From an uncultured Collinsella sp. (GTDB lineage Bacteria > Actinomycetota > Coriobacteriia > Coriobacteriales > Coriobacteriaceae), in NCBI GenBank assembly GCA_900545165.1, contig UQYA01000112.1, positions 1-5,025 on the forward strand: a stretch of DNA of 5,025 bases, in the 5' to 3' direction. A program made the translations under genes and the position numbers. The notes beneath the pieces were generated by a model that saw only the letters and a list, made by a program, of their open reading frames with translations, ran no database searches and had not been told where the DNA came from. The stretch's first letter is position 1. Each line of letters begins with the position of its first letter. Positions 1-5,025 of the stretch are shown here, piece by piece.

Positions 1-2
1 AC

Positions 3-2072
3 GAGGGCGACAACGGCTTTGAGTTCCTGTGGGACTGGAGCGGCAACTGGGACAGTGAGGGCAAGCTTCCGAGTTACGTGAAGCTTCCCACCACGATGAC
101 ATTTGCCTTTAAGACGCCATCGAAGCTCGATGCCGTCGAGGTTGTCAACCGCAACGGCGGTAACGGCACCGTGCAGAAGATCAAGGCCGTCGTGACGTTC
201 GAGGATGGCTCGACCCAGGAGTTCGCGGGCGGGGAGTACGATTCCTTCCAGGCTCGCTACGCCTTTGGTCTCTCTGCCGAGAACAAGGGCAAGAAGGCGA
301 CCAAGGTCGAGATCACGCCGCTTGAGGCATCGGGTGACCAGATGCTCACGCTGCGCGAGATCAACTTCAACTACACGCAGGGTGTCGAGGCCATCGAGGG
401 CGTCGAGCTGGGCAAGAACCAGACCGAGTTCTTTGAAGGTGATGTTACGCTCGTCGACGCCAAGGCCACGCCTGAGAGCGCCGGCTACCCCTACGTGACG
501 GTCGAGAGTTCCGACCCCTCTGTGGTGAGCGTCTCCGCTGTCCAGGCCGGCGATAGCGTGAACTACTACCTGCGTGCCAACAAGGCGGGCAAGGCAACGA
601 TCACGGTGGCATCGGTACTCGATCCCTCCAAGACCGCATCCTATGAGGCCGAGGTCAAGGCTGGTGTCGACACCTCTGCACTCATGGCAGCGCTTTCCAA
701 GGCCGTGGGCTACAGCGAGTCCGTCTACACCAAGGATTCTTATGCAGCTCTCACCGCTGCGGTCGAGGCGGCTCAGAAGCTCCTCGACGGCGGCCAGGGC
801 AGCTATAACAAGAAGGATGTCGCAGACGCCACGGCCAAGATCGAGAAGGCAATCGACGGCCTCAAGATGCGCCCCGTCGATGAGAAGAGCCTCATCAACA
901 CGCCCGAGAACCGCGAGAACGTCAAGGTGACCGGCTTCTCGAGCGAGGCCGACTACGAGGGCAGCAACGCCGTCAACGCTCTTGACGGCGACGAACAGAC
1001 GCTCTGGCACAGCGACTATGCCTATAATGCCGGTATGCCCCAGCACCTGACCGTCGACCTGGGCCGCGACTACGATCTCACCGACGTCACGTTCCTGCCG
1101 CGCCAGGACGGCGGCACGAACGGCGATATCTTTGAGGCCGAGGTGCTGGTCTCCGATACCGCCGACGGTTATGAGATGGGCACCGCCACGTCGATGGGTA
1201 CGTTTACCTTCGACAACGACGGCCGCGTGCTCACCGACCGTGGCGACTGGAAGCAGATGAGTTTTGGTGTCGCGCGCGGTCGCTACGTGACCGTCAAGGT
1301 GCTCCACGCCGGCGGTGGCAGCGTTGACGCCTACTGCAGCATGGCGGAGCTCAAGTTCTACGGTACGGCCGTTCCCGATCCGGTGGCGAAGGACGACCTC
1401 ACTGCCGCGATTGAAAAGGTTGATGCCGAGGTTGCAGCCGGCGACCTTAAGGCCAGCGACTACACCGAGGCTTCCTGGACCGTGTTCCAGAACGCCTTGG
1501 CGAGCGCCCGCGCCATCTTGAGCGACGAGAACGCCACGCAGGACGAGGTCGACCAGGCACTCAAGGCACTCGAGAGTGCTCGCAACGCGCTCGAGAAGAC
1601 CCCGGTGACCCCGGTCGAGAACCCGACCAAGAAACAGCTCAAGGCCCTGGTCAAGCAGGCGAAGGAGACTGACACCAAGGGAAAGACGGCCGAGTCCGTC
1701 AAGGCCCTGACGGACGCCATTACCTACGCCGAGGATGTCTTGGGTGATGAGAATGCTTCCGACACCCAGCTCCAGGCGGCCTATGACCAGCTCAAGCTGG
1801 CCATCGAGGGCCTCAAGGATGCCGACTCCGGCAACCAGGGCGGCTCGGGCAACACCGGAGGTTCGGGCAACCAGGGTTCCGGCAACGGCTCGAACGGTGG
1901 CGGCCAGACGAGCAAGCCCGCAGGCGACAAGGCCCAGGGCGGCAAGAAGAACGGTTCGGCGATCCCCAACACTGGCGACCAAACGGTGACGACTGTCGCG
2001 ACCGTCGGTGGCCTTGGAGCCATCATCGCCGCGATCGGTGCCTTCTTCCACCGTCGCAATAAGGCTGAGTAG
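3..2072 (+). CDS. LPXTG-type cell-wall-anchored multidomain surface protein (discoidin/FIVAR), 5' partial
   Basis: The C-terminal part of a large secreted surface protein. The frame is open to the window edge, and the residues before the GTG at 78 (with a WDWSGNW stretch) continue the same domain, so 78 is not the start. Modules in order: a galactose-binding-like beta domain (about 3-380, with NRNGGNGT and a DG-containing strand); a bacterial Ig-like domain (about 384-665, SSDPSVVSV then KAGKATITV); FIVAR 1 (about 669-869); an F5/8 type C (discoidin/CBM32) domain (about 921-1365, with DGDEQTLWHS and HLTVDLG); FIVAR 2 (about 1389-1598, YTEASW); FIVAR 3 (about 1623-1829); a Gly/Ser/Asn linker; and IPNTG plus a membrane segment and basic tail. 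Such architectures are typical of host-glycan glycosidases and adhesins of gut Gram-positives. Any catalytic domain would lie upstream and is not visible, so enzyme activity cannot be assigned. A terminator follows directly. Confidence 0.9.
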   Translation, partial: EGDNGFEFLWDWSGNWDSEGKLPSYVKLPTTMTFAFKTPSKLDAVEVVNRNGGNGTVQKIKAVVTFEDGSTQEFAGGEYDSFQARYAFGLSAENKGKKATKVEITPLEASGDQMLTLREINFNYTQGVEAIEGVELGKNQTEFFEGDVTLVDAKATPESAGYPYVTVESSDPSVVSVSAVQAGDSVNYYLRANKAGKATITVASVLDPSKTASYEAEVKAGVDTSALMAALSKAVGYSESVYTKDSYAALTAAVEAAQKLLDGGQGSYNKKDVADATAKIEKAIDGLKMRPVDEKSLINTPENRENVKVTGFSSEADYEGSNAVNALDGDEQTLWHSDYAYNAGMPQHLTVDLGRDYDLTDVTFLPRQDGGTNGDIFEAEVLVSDTADGYEMGTATSMGTFTFDNDGRVLTDRGDWKQMSFGVARGRYVTVKVLHAGGGSVDAYCSMAELKFYGTAVPDPVAKDDLTAAIEKVDAEVAAGDLKASDYTEASWTVFQNALASARAILSDENATQDEVDQALKALESARNALEKTPVTPVENPTKKQLKALVKQAKETDTKGKTAESVKALTDAITYAEDVLGDENASDTQLQAAYDQLKLAIEGLKDADSGNQGGSGNTGGSGNQGSGNGSNGGGQTSKPAGDKAQGGKKNGSAIPNTGDQTVTTVATVGGLGAIIAAIGAFFHRRNKAE
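921..1365 (+). other. F5/8 type C (discoidin, CBM32-like) domain within the surface protein
   Basis: About 148 residues that begin near VKVTGFSSEA and end near ELKFYG. The family hallmarks are visible: an early DGD followed by TLWHS, then HLTVDLG, LPRQDGG, and a late GRYVTVKV strand. Family knowledge says such domains bind galactose, N-acetylgalactosamine or related host glycans at loop tips. The actual ligand cannot be read from the sequence. It sits between FIVAR 1 and FIVAR 2, which suggests that the helical modules space it away from the cell wall. Confidence 0.82.
1830..1904 (+). repeat. Gly/Ser/Asn-rich low-complexity linker in the surface protein
   Basis: Twenty-five codons made almost only of Gly, Asn, Ser, Gln and Thr, built from short imperfect units such as GNQGGS, GNTGGS and GNQGS. 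A Lys/Gly-rich stretch follows, up to the sorting signal. Linkers like this commonly span the peptidoglycan layer in sortase-anchored proteins. The units are short and diverged at DNA level, so slippage is possible but not shown. Confidence 0.75.
1962..2069 (+). other. Cell-wall sorting signal (IPNTG + hydrophobic segment + basic tail)
   Basis: IPNTG is encoded at 1962-1976 and is followed by Asp, a hydrophobic stretch rich in Val, Ala, Gly and Ile, and a charged end HRRNKAE. This is the standard tripartite sortase substrate signal: the enzyme cuts between Thr and Gly and links Thr to the cell wall. Ile replaces the usual first Leu, a tolerated variant in this type of organism. Which sortase processes it is not shown by the sequence. 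Confidence 0.88.
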
Positions 2073-2095
2073 TCCCAGCGATAACTAAGCAAACG

Positions 2096-2135
2096 TGCCC
2101 GCCGCTCCACCAAGGACGGCGGGCATTGCTTTTTT
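2096..2135 (+). terminator. Intrinsic terminator of the surface-protein gene
   Basis: The 9-bp perfect stem pairs TGCCCGCCG (2096-2104) with CGGCGGGCA (2117-2125). An inner TCC/GGA pairing extends it beyond a one-base bulge. A run of six T residues (2130-2135) follows four bases after the stem. It begins 23 nt after the stop codon at 2072, the expected place for a factor-independent terminator. Confidence 0.85.
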
Positions 2136-2176
2136 ATTTCAGCCAACGTACGTCATAGCAATCCCCGGTAGGTCGA

Positions 2177-2268
2177 GGGTGCTCTGCGGCGGCCCGGTGT
2201 TTTCATCTGAACGACTTTGCGCAGCAACCGGAGTGAAGATGAAAACACCGGGCCGCCGCAGAGCACCC
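2177..2268. repeat. Perfect 32-bp inverted repeat with 28-nt loop
   Basis: The left arm (2177-2208) and right arm (2237-2268) are exact reverse complements over 32 bases. The arms begin GGGTGCTCTG and end CAGAGCACCC. Beyond a small internal mismatch, GGTC (2171-2174) can also pair with GACC (2272-2275). The loop (2209-2236) contains a minor TTGC/GCAA dyad. No T-tract follows on either strand, so it does not look like a usual terminator. It could be a mobile palindromic element (REP- or MITE-like), a strong RNA hairpin, or a regulatory or nucleoid-protein site. It lies just upstream of the putative purE promoter. Confidence 0.9.
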
Positions 2269-2292
2269 ACAGACCGCAGGGACGGGAGCAGC

Positions 2293-2298
2293 TATACT
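2293..2298 (+). promoter_or_regulatory. Possible -10 box of the purE operon promoter
   Basis: TATACT differs from the TATAAT consensus at one position and lies about 64 nt before the purE start, after the upstream terminator. No good -35 hexamer is found at 16-18 nt spacing (CAGACC at 17 nt is poor). The promoter may therefore be weak or need an activator, or it may lie elsewhere. The inverted repeat ends next to where the -35 contact would fall. Confidence 0.35.
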
Positions 2299-2318
2299 AC
2301 TCTCAGTAGTTAAGGGTC

Positions 2319-2328
2319 GCGGATCCGC
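2319..2328. promoter_or_regulatory. 10-bp perfect palindrome GCGGATCCGC in the purE leader
   Basis: An exact self-complementary decamer between the candidate -10 box and the purE ribosome binding site. It could be an operator half-site or a chance palindrome in GC-rich DNA. No matching known regulator site is recognised. Confidence 0.25.
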
Positions 2329-2346
2329 CGCGTCACCGCTCTCAAC

Positions 2347-2352
2347 AGGAGG
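2347..2352 (+). promoter_or_regulatory. Ribosome binding site of purE
   Basis: A consensus AGGAGG ends 9 nt before the ATG at 2362. An in-frame TTG at 2356 would be only 3 nt from it, too close, so this site fixes the ATG as the start. Confidence 0.85.
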
Positions 2353-2361
2353 TCTTTGTTT

Positions 2362-2826
2362 ATGGCAGATCAAAAGCCGGTTGTCGGGATCATCATGGGC
2401 TCCAAGTCCGATCTGGGCGTTATGGAAGGTTGCACCGCCGAGCTCGAGGCGCTCGGTGTGCCCTATGAGCTCGTCATTGCGAGCGCACATCGCACGCCGG
2501 CGAAGGTCCATGAGTGGGCCTCGGCTGCTGCCGACCGTGGCATCAAGGTGATTATCGCCGCTGCCGGCAAGGCTGCTCACCTGGGCGGTGTCGTGGCTGC
2601 GTTTACGCCGCTGCCGGTTATCGGCGTGCCTATGAAGACGAGCGATCTGGGTGGTATGGACTCGCTGCTGTCGATGGTGCAGATGCCTTCGGGCGTGCCC
2701 GTTGCCTGTGTGGCCATCAACGGTGCCAAGAACGCTGCCATTTACGCCACGCAGATTCTGGGCGCCTGCGACCCCGAGTACCGCAAGGTTATCGAGAAGA
2801 TGAAGCAGGAGATGGCTGACGCCTAA
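2362..2826 (+). CDS. purE: N5-carboxyaminoimidazole ribonucleotide mutase, class I PurE
   Basis: A 154-residue cytosolic enzyme of de novo purine synthesis that converts N5-CAIR to CAIR. Motifs in order: GSKSDLGVME near the N terminus (phosphate/nucleotide loop), SAHRTP with the catalytic His, AAAGKAAHLGGVVA, PVIGVP, and GGMDSLLSMVQMPSGVPVA, the family signature in class I enzymes. The AAHLxG pattern argues against class II. The length is close to that of bacterial single-domain PurE. The ATG is chosen because AGGAGG lies 9 nt upstream. No purK partner is next to it; the next gene, 36 nt downstream, encodes a sortase. A Lys in AAAGKAAHL replaces the Gly found in E. coli; similar variants occur in other anaerobes as far as I recall. 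Identification is very secure. Confidence 0.97.
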   Translation: MADQKPVVGIIMGSKSDLGVMEGCTAELEALGVPYELVIASAHRTPAKVHEWASAAADRGIKVIIAAAGKAAHLGGVVAAFTPLPVIGVPMKTSDLGGMDSLLSMVQMPSGVPVACVAINGAKNAAIYATQILGACDPEYRKVIEKMKQEMADA

Positions 2827-2852
2827 GCGCTCTGCCAGTCCATTTGCAGCAT

Positions 2853-2858
2853 AAGGAG
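2853..2858 (+). promoter_or_regulatory. Ribosome binding site of the sortase gene
   Basis: AAGGAG ends 4 nt before the ATG at 2863, inside the 36-nt gap after purE. The spacing is slightly short but workable. It supports this start over later in-frame candidates. Confidence 0.7.
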
Positions 2859-2862
2859 AGCC

Positions 2863-3861
2863 ATGTCCGACTATCAGGGAAAGCGTTTTTCGGCTTCTCG
2901 GATTCCCGATTCAGCCAAGTCGGGAGCAGCCCGCGTGCCGCAGCAGGGTCGGATATCCTCTCCTCAGCAGCCACGCGCGCCGCGTCCCGTGACGCCGGCG
3001 AAGCATCGTCGTCAGGATGCACCTACTGCATATCGCCCTTCGTCATACAGCACGGCCAAGAAGACACCTCGCTCTTCGGCGCATGCCGCGCCATCGAGCT
3101 ATACTGAGCCGCCGCGCAAAAAGCGCCGCTCCGTCATTCCCATTCTGCTCATCATCATCGGCATTGGCCTGATCGTTGCTGCGGCCGCCATCTTTATCAA
3201 CGCACAGATTGGCTACAAGCAGGCGAGCGAGTCATATCAAAAAATCGAAAAGCAATATGTGAGCGACAAGGACGCCAGCGGCGTGCCGATTATCGACTTT
3301 GATGCGCTTGCCCAGACAAATCCCGAGGTTGTGGGTTGGATTTACGCACCCGGCACTAACATCAACTACCCCGTGGTGCAGACCAACAACAACTCCAAGT
3401 ACCTCAACACGCTGTTCGACGGCACCGCCAATGCCTCGGGAGCCATCTTCTTGGATAGCGACGACACCGCGCCGGGCATGGTGGATCAGCAAACCACGAT
3501 TTACGGTCATCACATGAACGACGGTTCGATGTTCAACGTGATTTCGGATACGACCGATCAGGCGACGTTCGACAGCATGGAATACGTGTACTACATCACG
3601 CGCGATGCGACGTATAAGTTGCGCCCGCTGGCGACCAAGGTGGTCGAGGACACGTATGCCAAGGCGCGCACGCCCAACTTTGAAGGCGACGACGGACTGA
3701 AGAATTACCTGTCCGAGATGCTCGACGGTGCCTCTGCCGTGGCGAGCGATGCCACCGATCGTGCCGCTTCGGCAACCAAAGTCGTAACGCTTGTGACCTG
3801 TCGTTCGTTATCGCTGAGCAACACACGTGCCGTCATGGTGCTCACGCCGGTCGAGGAATAG
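2863..3861 (+). CDS. Class B sortase with long N-terminal cytoplasmic tail
   Basis: A 332-residue membrane-anchored cysteine transpeptidase that cuts sorting signals and attaches proteins to the wall or to a pilin. Residues 1-86 are polar, rich in Pro, Ser, Arg and Lys and probably disordered. KKRR (86-89) precedes a single membrane helix (about 91-113), giving an N-in, C-out topology. The outer domain has the class B features NPEVVGWIYAPGTNINYPVVQ-like strands, GAIFLD, IYGHHM with catalytic His216, TLVTC with Cys313, and Arg322 nine residues later. The full catalytic triad is therefore present. Typical class B sortases are about 220-250 residues; the excess here is mostly the tail. It is likely cotranscribed with purE and ends 3 nt before the next gene. 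Its substrate is unknown; the IPNTG protein upstream is one candidate. The class B call comes from the GWI...GT.I.YPVVQ and GAIFLD blocks. Confidence 0.93.
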   Translation: MSDYQGKRFSASRIPDSAKSGAARVPQQGRISSPQQPRAPRPVTPAKHRRQDAPTAYRPSSYSTAKKTPRSSAHAAPSSYTEPPRKKRRSVIPILLIIIGIGLIVAAAAIFINAQIGYKQASESYQKIEKQYVSDKDASGVPIIDFDALAQTNPEVVGWIYAPGTNINYPVVQTNNNSKYLNTLFDGTANASGAIFLDSDDTAPGMVDQQTTIYGHHMNDGSMFNVISDTTDQATFDSMEYVYYITRDATYKLRPLATKVVEDTYAKARTPNFEGDDGLKNYLSEMLDGASAVASDATDRAASATKVVTLVTCRSLSLSNTRAVMVLTPVEE

Positions 3862-3864
3862 ATA

Positions 3865-4314
3865 ATGGGCTACTCAATGACGGTGAAAGGGGAAATAATG
3901 CTCGAGAATGGCAAAACGATGCCTTCGGTTGATGCTTGGCTGCGCGAGGCCAAGGCCGATGCTTCGGCGGCAGGCTGTGGGATGTATCTGACGCATAACG
4001 GCGTGGTGCGCGCGACGCCCAAGTCCGAGGTCCGCGGGATCGAAACCGATGGCGTAGCTCCCGGACGCAGGGTGGGCGGCATGGTGTTCGGTTTCGATGC
4101 TCAGAAGGTGCAGGCTGCTATCGAGGCCACGCGCGCGATGCCGGGTATCGGCTATGTGCGCGTGTGGCTGGCAAGCGGCGAGCTTGCCGTAGGTGACGAC
4201 ATCATGCTCGTGCTCATTGGCGGGGACATTCGCCCGCACGTGGTCGATGCGCTGCAGGCGCTCGTTGGCACCATCAAAAATGAGTGTGTGAGTGAGGTTG
4301 AGCGCGAGGCGTAG
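3865..4314 (+). CDS. MoaE-like protein (molybdopterin synthase large-subunit family), divergent
   Basis: A 149-residue soluble protein. The core (GMYLTHNGVVR, then VRVWLASGELAVGDDIMLVLIG, then a helix ending IKNECVSE) lines up with MoaE, which in its canonical form works with MoaD to add the dithiolene sulfurs of molybdopterin. The GEL..GD motif and the Lys corresponding to E. coli Lys119 (K138 here) are kept. The position of E. coli Lys126, in FWKRE, is Val145, and the HR motifs of canonical MoaE are replaced. I recall a compact subfamily with the same signature in Clostridia and Coriobacteria that is annotated as MoaE; its true function is unclear. Start: ATG 3865 has GAGGA 7 nt upstream and sits 3 nt after the sortase stop. 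ATG 3898, behind AAAGGGGA, is a serious alternative that gives 138 residues. No other molybdenum cofactor gene is visible. Confidence 0.8.
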   Translation: MGYSMTVKGEIMLENGKTMPSVDAWLREAKADASAAGCGMYLTHNGVVRATPKSEVRGIETDGVAPGRRVGGMVFGFDAQKVQAAIEATRAMPGIGYVRVWLASGELAVGDDIMLVLIGGDIRPHVVDALQALVGTIKNECVSEVEREA

Positions 4315-4344
4315 AGGTTTGCGTCGATAGAAGGCTCGTTTATA

Positions 4345-4383
4345 AAAATGCCCGCCGGTACGTGTGATACCGGCGGGCATTTT
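4345..4383. terminator. Bidirectional intrinsic terminator between convergent genes
   Basis: A perfect 16-bp stem pairs AAAATGCCCGCCGGTA (4345-4360) with TACCGGCGGGCATTTT (4368-4383) around a 7-nt loop. An A-run on the left and a T-run on the right make it work in both directions. It serves the MoaE-like gene ending at 4314 on the plus strand and the membrane protein ending at 4405 on the minus strand. Confidence 0.92.
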
Positions 4384-4404
4384 GCGTTTTGGGCGCGGTG
4401 AGCG

Positions 4405-5025
4405 CTACACGCGCGTTGCATCCTTGGGGCTCATGGTCATGCTCTGGAAGCGATTCTCCATAAAGTCATTATCGAAGTACTTGCCGTAGAACTGCGCAAC
4501 GGGAATATCCGGTTCCGTGCCGTTGACGCGCTGGTACCAGTAGTCGAGCGACTGCAGCGTCATGACGCCGTCGACCAGCATAATGATGGTGAAGATGACG
4601 GTAGCCGAGTAGCGGCTCTTCCAGGGAATCATATTGATGAGCTTGAGCAGCCTCGGCAGCAGCAGCTTGATCCAGATGAGGCCGCCCAGGCCCCACAGGC
4701 AGGCAAAGCCCGTGCAGGTGCGTCCGCCCGTAAGGACGGCGAGCGGGTCGGGCATGCCGAACAGCTTCATGTGCGAGTAGCTCCACGAGACCACGCCAAA
4801 TGAGGTCTGCATAAACCAGCCCACGAACACCTCAAAGCTCGCGCCGAGCACAGCGCTTACCAGGAAAATGATGATGGGGTTCTTTTTATAGAAGCGGTTG
4901 AGCACCATGGTCATGAGTACGGCACCAAAGCCATAGATGGGGCTGAAGGGACCAAACAGCATGCCGGCGCGGTCCTGGTAGACGCCTGGGTCGTCGACCG
5001 TCATGTGCCAGATGTCCTCGGCGAT
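4405..5025 (-). CDS. CmpB-like 'putative ABC transporter permease' family membrane protein, 5' partial
   Basis: A multi-pass membrane protein of which at least 206 residues are visible. Counting from the ATG at 5004, the predicted membrane segments lie at about 20-38, 43-65, 99-120 and 132-152. They are followed by a polar C-terminal region of about 45 residues. The motif GMLFGPFSPIYGFGAV is the hallmark of the family often annotated as putative ABC transporter permease (ABC_trans_CmpB). The later SFEVFVGW and WSYS blocks also fit. The frame stays open past 5004 to the window edge (IAEDIWH before the Met), and family members have sequence before the GPFxPIYG motif, so the true start is probably outside the window. 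No ATPase or binding-protein gene is seen beside it, so a transport role is inferred from family naming only. It is convergent with the purE run and shares its terminator. Confidence 0.8.
   Translation of the reverse strand: MAEDIWHMTVDDPGVYQDRAGMLFGPFSPIYGFGAVLMTMVLNRFYKKNPIIIFLVSAVLGASFEVFVGWFMQTSFGVVSWSYSHMKLFGMPDPLAVLTGGRTCTGFACLWGLGGLIWIKLLLPRLLKLINMIPWKSRYSATVIFTIIMLVDGVMTLQSLDYWYQRVNGTEPDIPVAQFYGKYFDNDFMENRFQSMTMSPKDATRV

Larger units (their letters stand above)
2136..2361. other. Gene-free leader between the terminator and purE
   Basis: No convincing coding sequence lies here. Short open frames cross the region on both strands but lack ribosome binding sites and run through the inverted repeat. 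In order, the stretch holds a short ACGTACGT palindrome (2146-2153), the large perfect inverted repeat (2177-2268), a possible -10 box (2293-2298), a small dyad (2296-2310), a 10-bp palindrome (2319-2328) and the purE ribosome binding site (2347-2352). I recognise no riboswitch class in it. Confidence 0.6.

Noticed and set aside
78..80. GTG at 78 as the true start of the surface protein
   Set aside because: The frame is open upstream to the window edge with domain-like sequence, no ribosome binding site precedes the GTG, and no signal peptide follows it.
1781..2146. Minus-strand open frame of 121 codons over the end of the surface-protein gene
   Set aside because: It is antisense to the Gly-rich linker and sorting signal, Pro-rich as expected from the complement of Gly codons, and crosses the terminator. 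It is a shadow of the real gene.
2177..2268. Inverted repeat as a phase-variable invertible promoter
   Set aside because: The segment between the arms is only 28 nt and carries no promoter-like sequence; known invertible switches have much longer segments and a recombinase gene, none of which is seen here.
2177..2268. Inverted repeat as a CRISPR unit or ordinary terminator
   Set aside because: There are no direct repeats with regular spacing, and no T-tract follows the stem on either strand.
2095..2313. Plus-strand open frame of 72 codons between the terminator and purE
   Set aside because: It begins inside the terminator stem, lacks a ribosome binding site and runs through the inverted repeat; no family resemblance.
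2356..2361. TTG at 2356 as an earlier purE start
   Set aside because: Only 3 nt from the AGGAGG site; the ATG at 2362 has normal 9-nt spacing and matches family length.
2203..2580. Minus-strand open frame of 125 codons across the inverted repeat and purE
   Set aside because: Most of it is antisense to the well-identified purE, and it has no recognisable motif.
3874..4380. Minus-strand open frame of 168 codons opposite the MoaE-like gene
   Set aside because: It begins within the bidirectional terminator and is antisense to a gene with clear family motifs; His/Arg-rich composition fits a shadow frame.

Overview
The window is GC-rich, with third codon positions mostly G or C. The mix of genes (a large LPXTG-type surface protein with FIVAR and discoidin modules, a class B sortase, and a compact Clostridia/Coriobacteria-type MoaE-like protein) points to a Gram-positive gut anaerobe. 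A member of the Coriobacteriia such as Collinsella is my best guess. This assignment rests on recognising families, not on a database search.

Layout: (1) 3-2072, plus strand, the C-terminal 689 residues of a cell-wall-anchored multidomain protein whose 5' end lies before the window. It ends in an IPNTG sorting signal and is followed by an intrinsic terminator (2096-2135). (2) 2136-2361, a gene-free leader that holds a perfect 32-bp inverted repeat around a 28-nt loop (2177-2268), then a possible -10 box, two small dyads and a strong ribosome binding site. (3) 2362-4314, plus strand, a compact run of purE (class I N5-CAIR mutase), a class B sortase, and a MoaE-like protein. The gaps are 36 and 3 nt and no internal terminator is visible, so this is probably one transcript. 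(4) 4345-4383, a 16-bp perfect hairpin with A- and T-tracts that can terminate transcription from both sides. (5) 4405-5025, minus strand, a convergent multi-pass membrane protein of the CmpB-like 'putative ABC transporter permease' family, with its N terminus beyond the window.

How the parts may relate: the surface protein is a sortase substrate and a sortase is encoded about 0.8 kb downstream, but the two are separated by a terminator and by purE, so their pairing is only a hypothesis. The purE-sortase-MoaE-like grouping makes no obvious pathway sense and may be positional. The items most worth checking are the long perfect inverted repeat before purE and the MoaE-like protein, which keeps the fold-defining motif but lacks one of the two lysines known from canonical MoaE.
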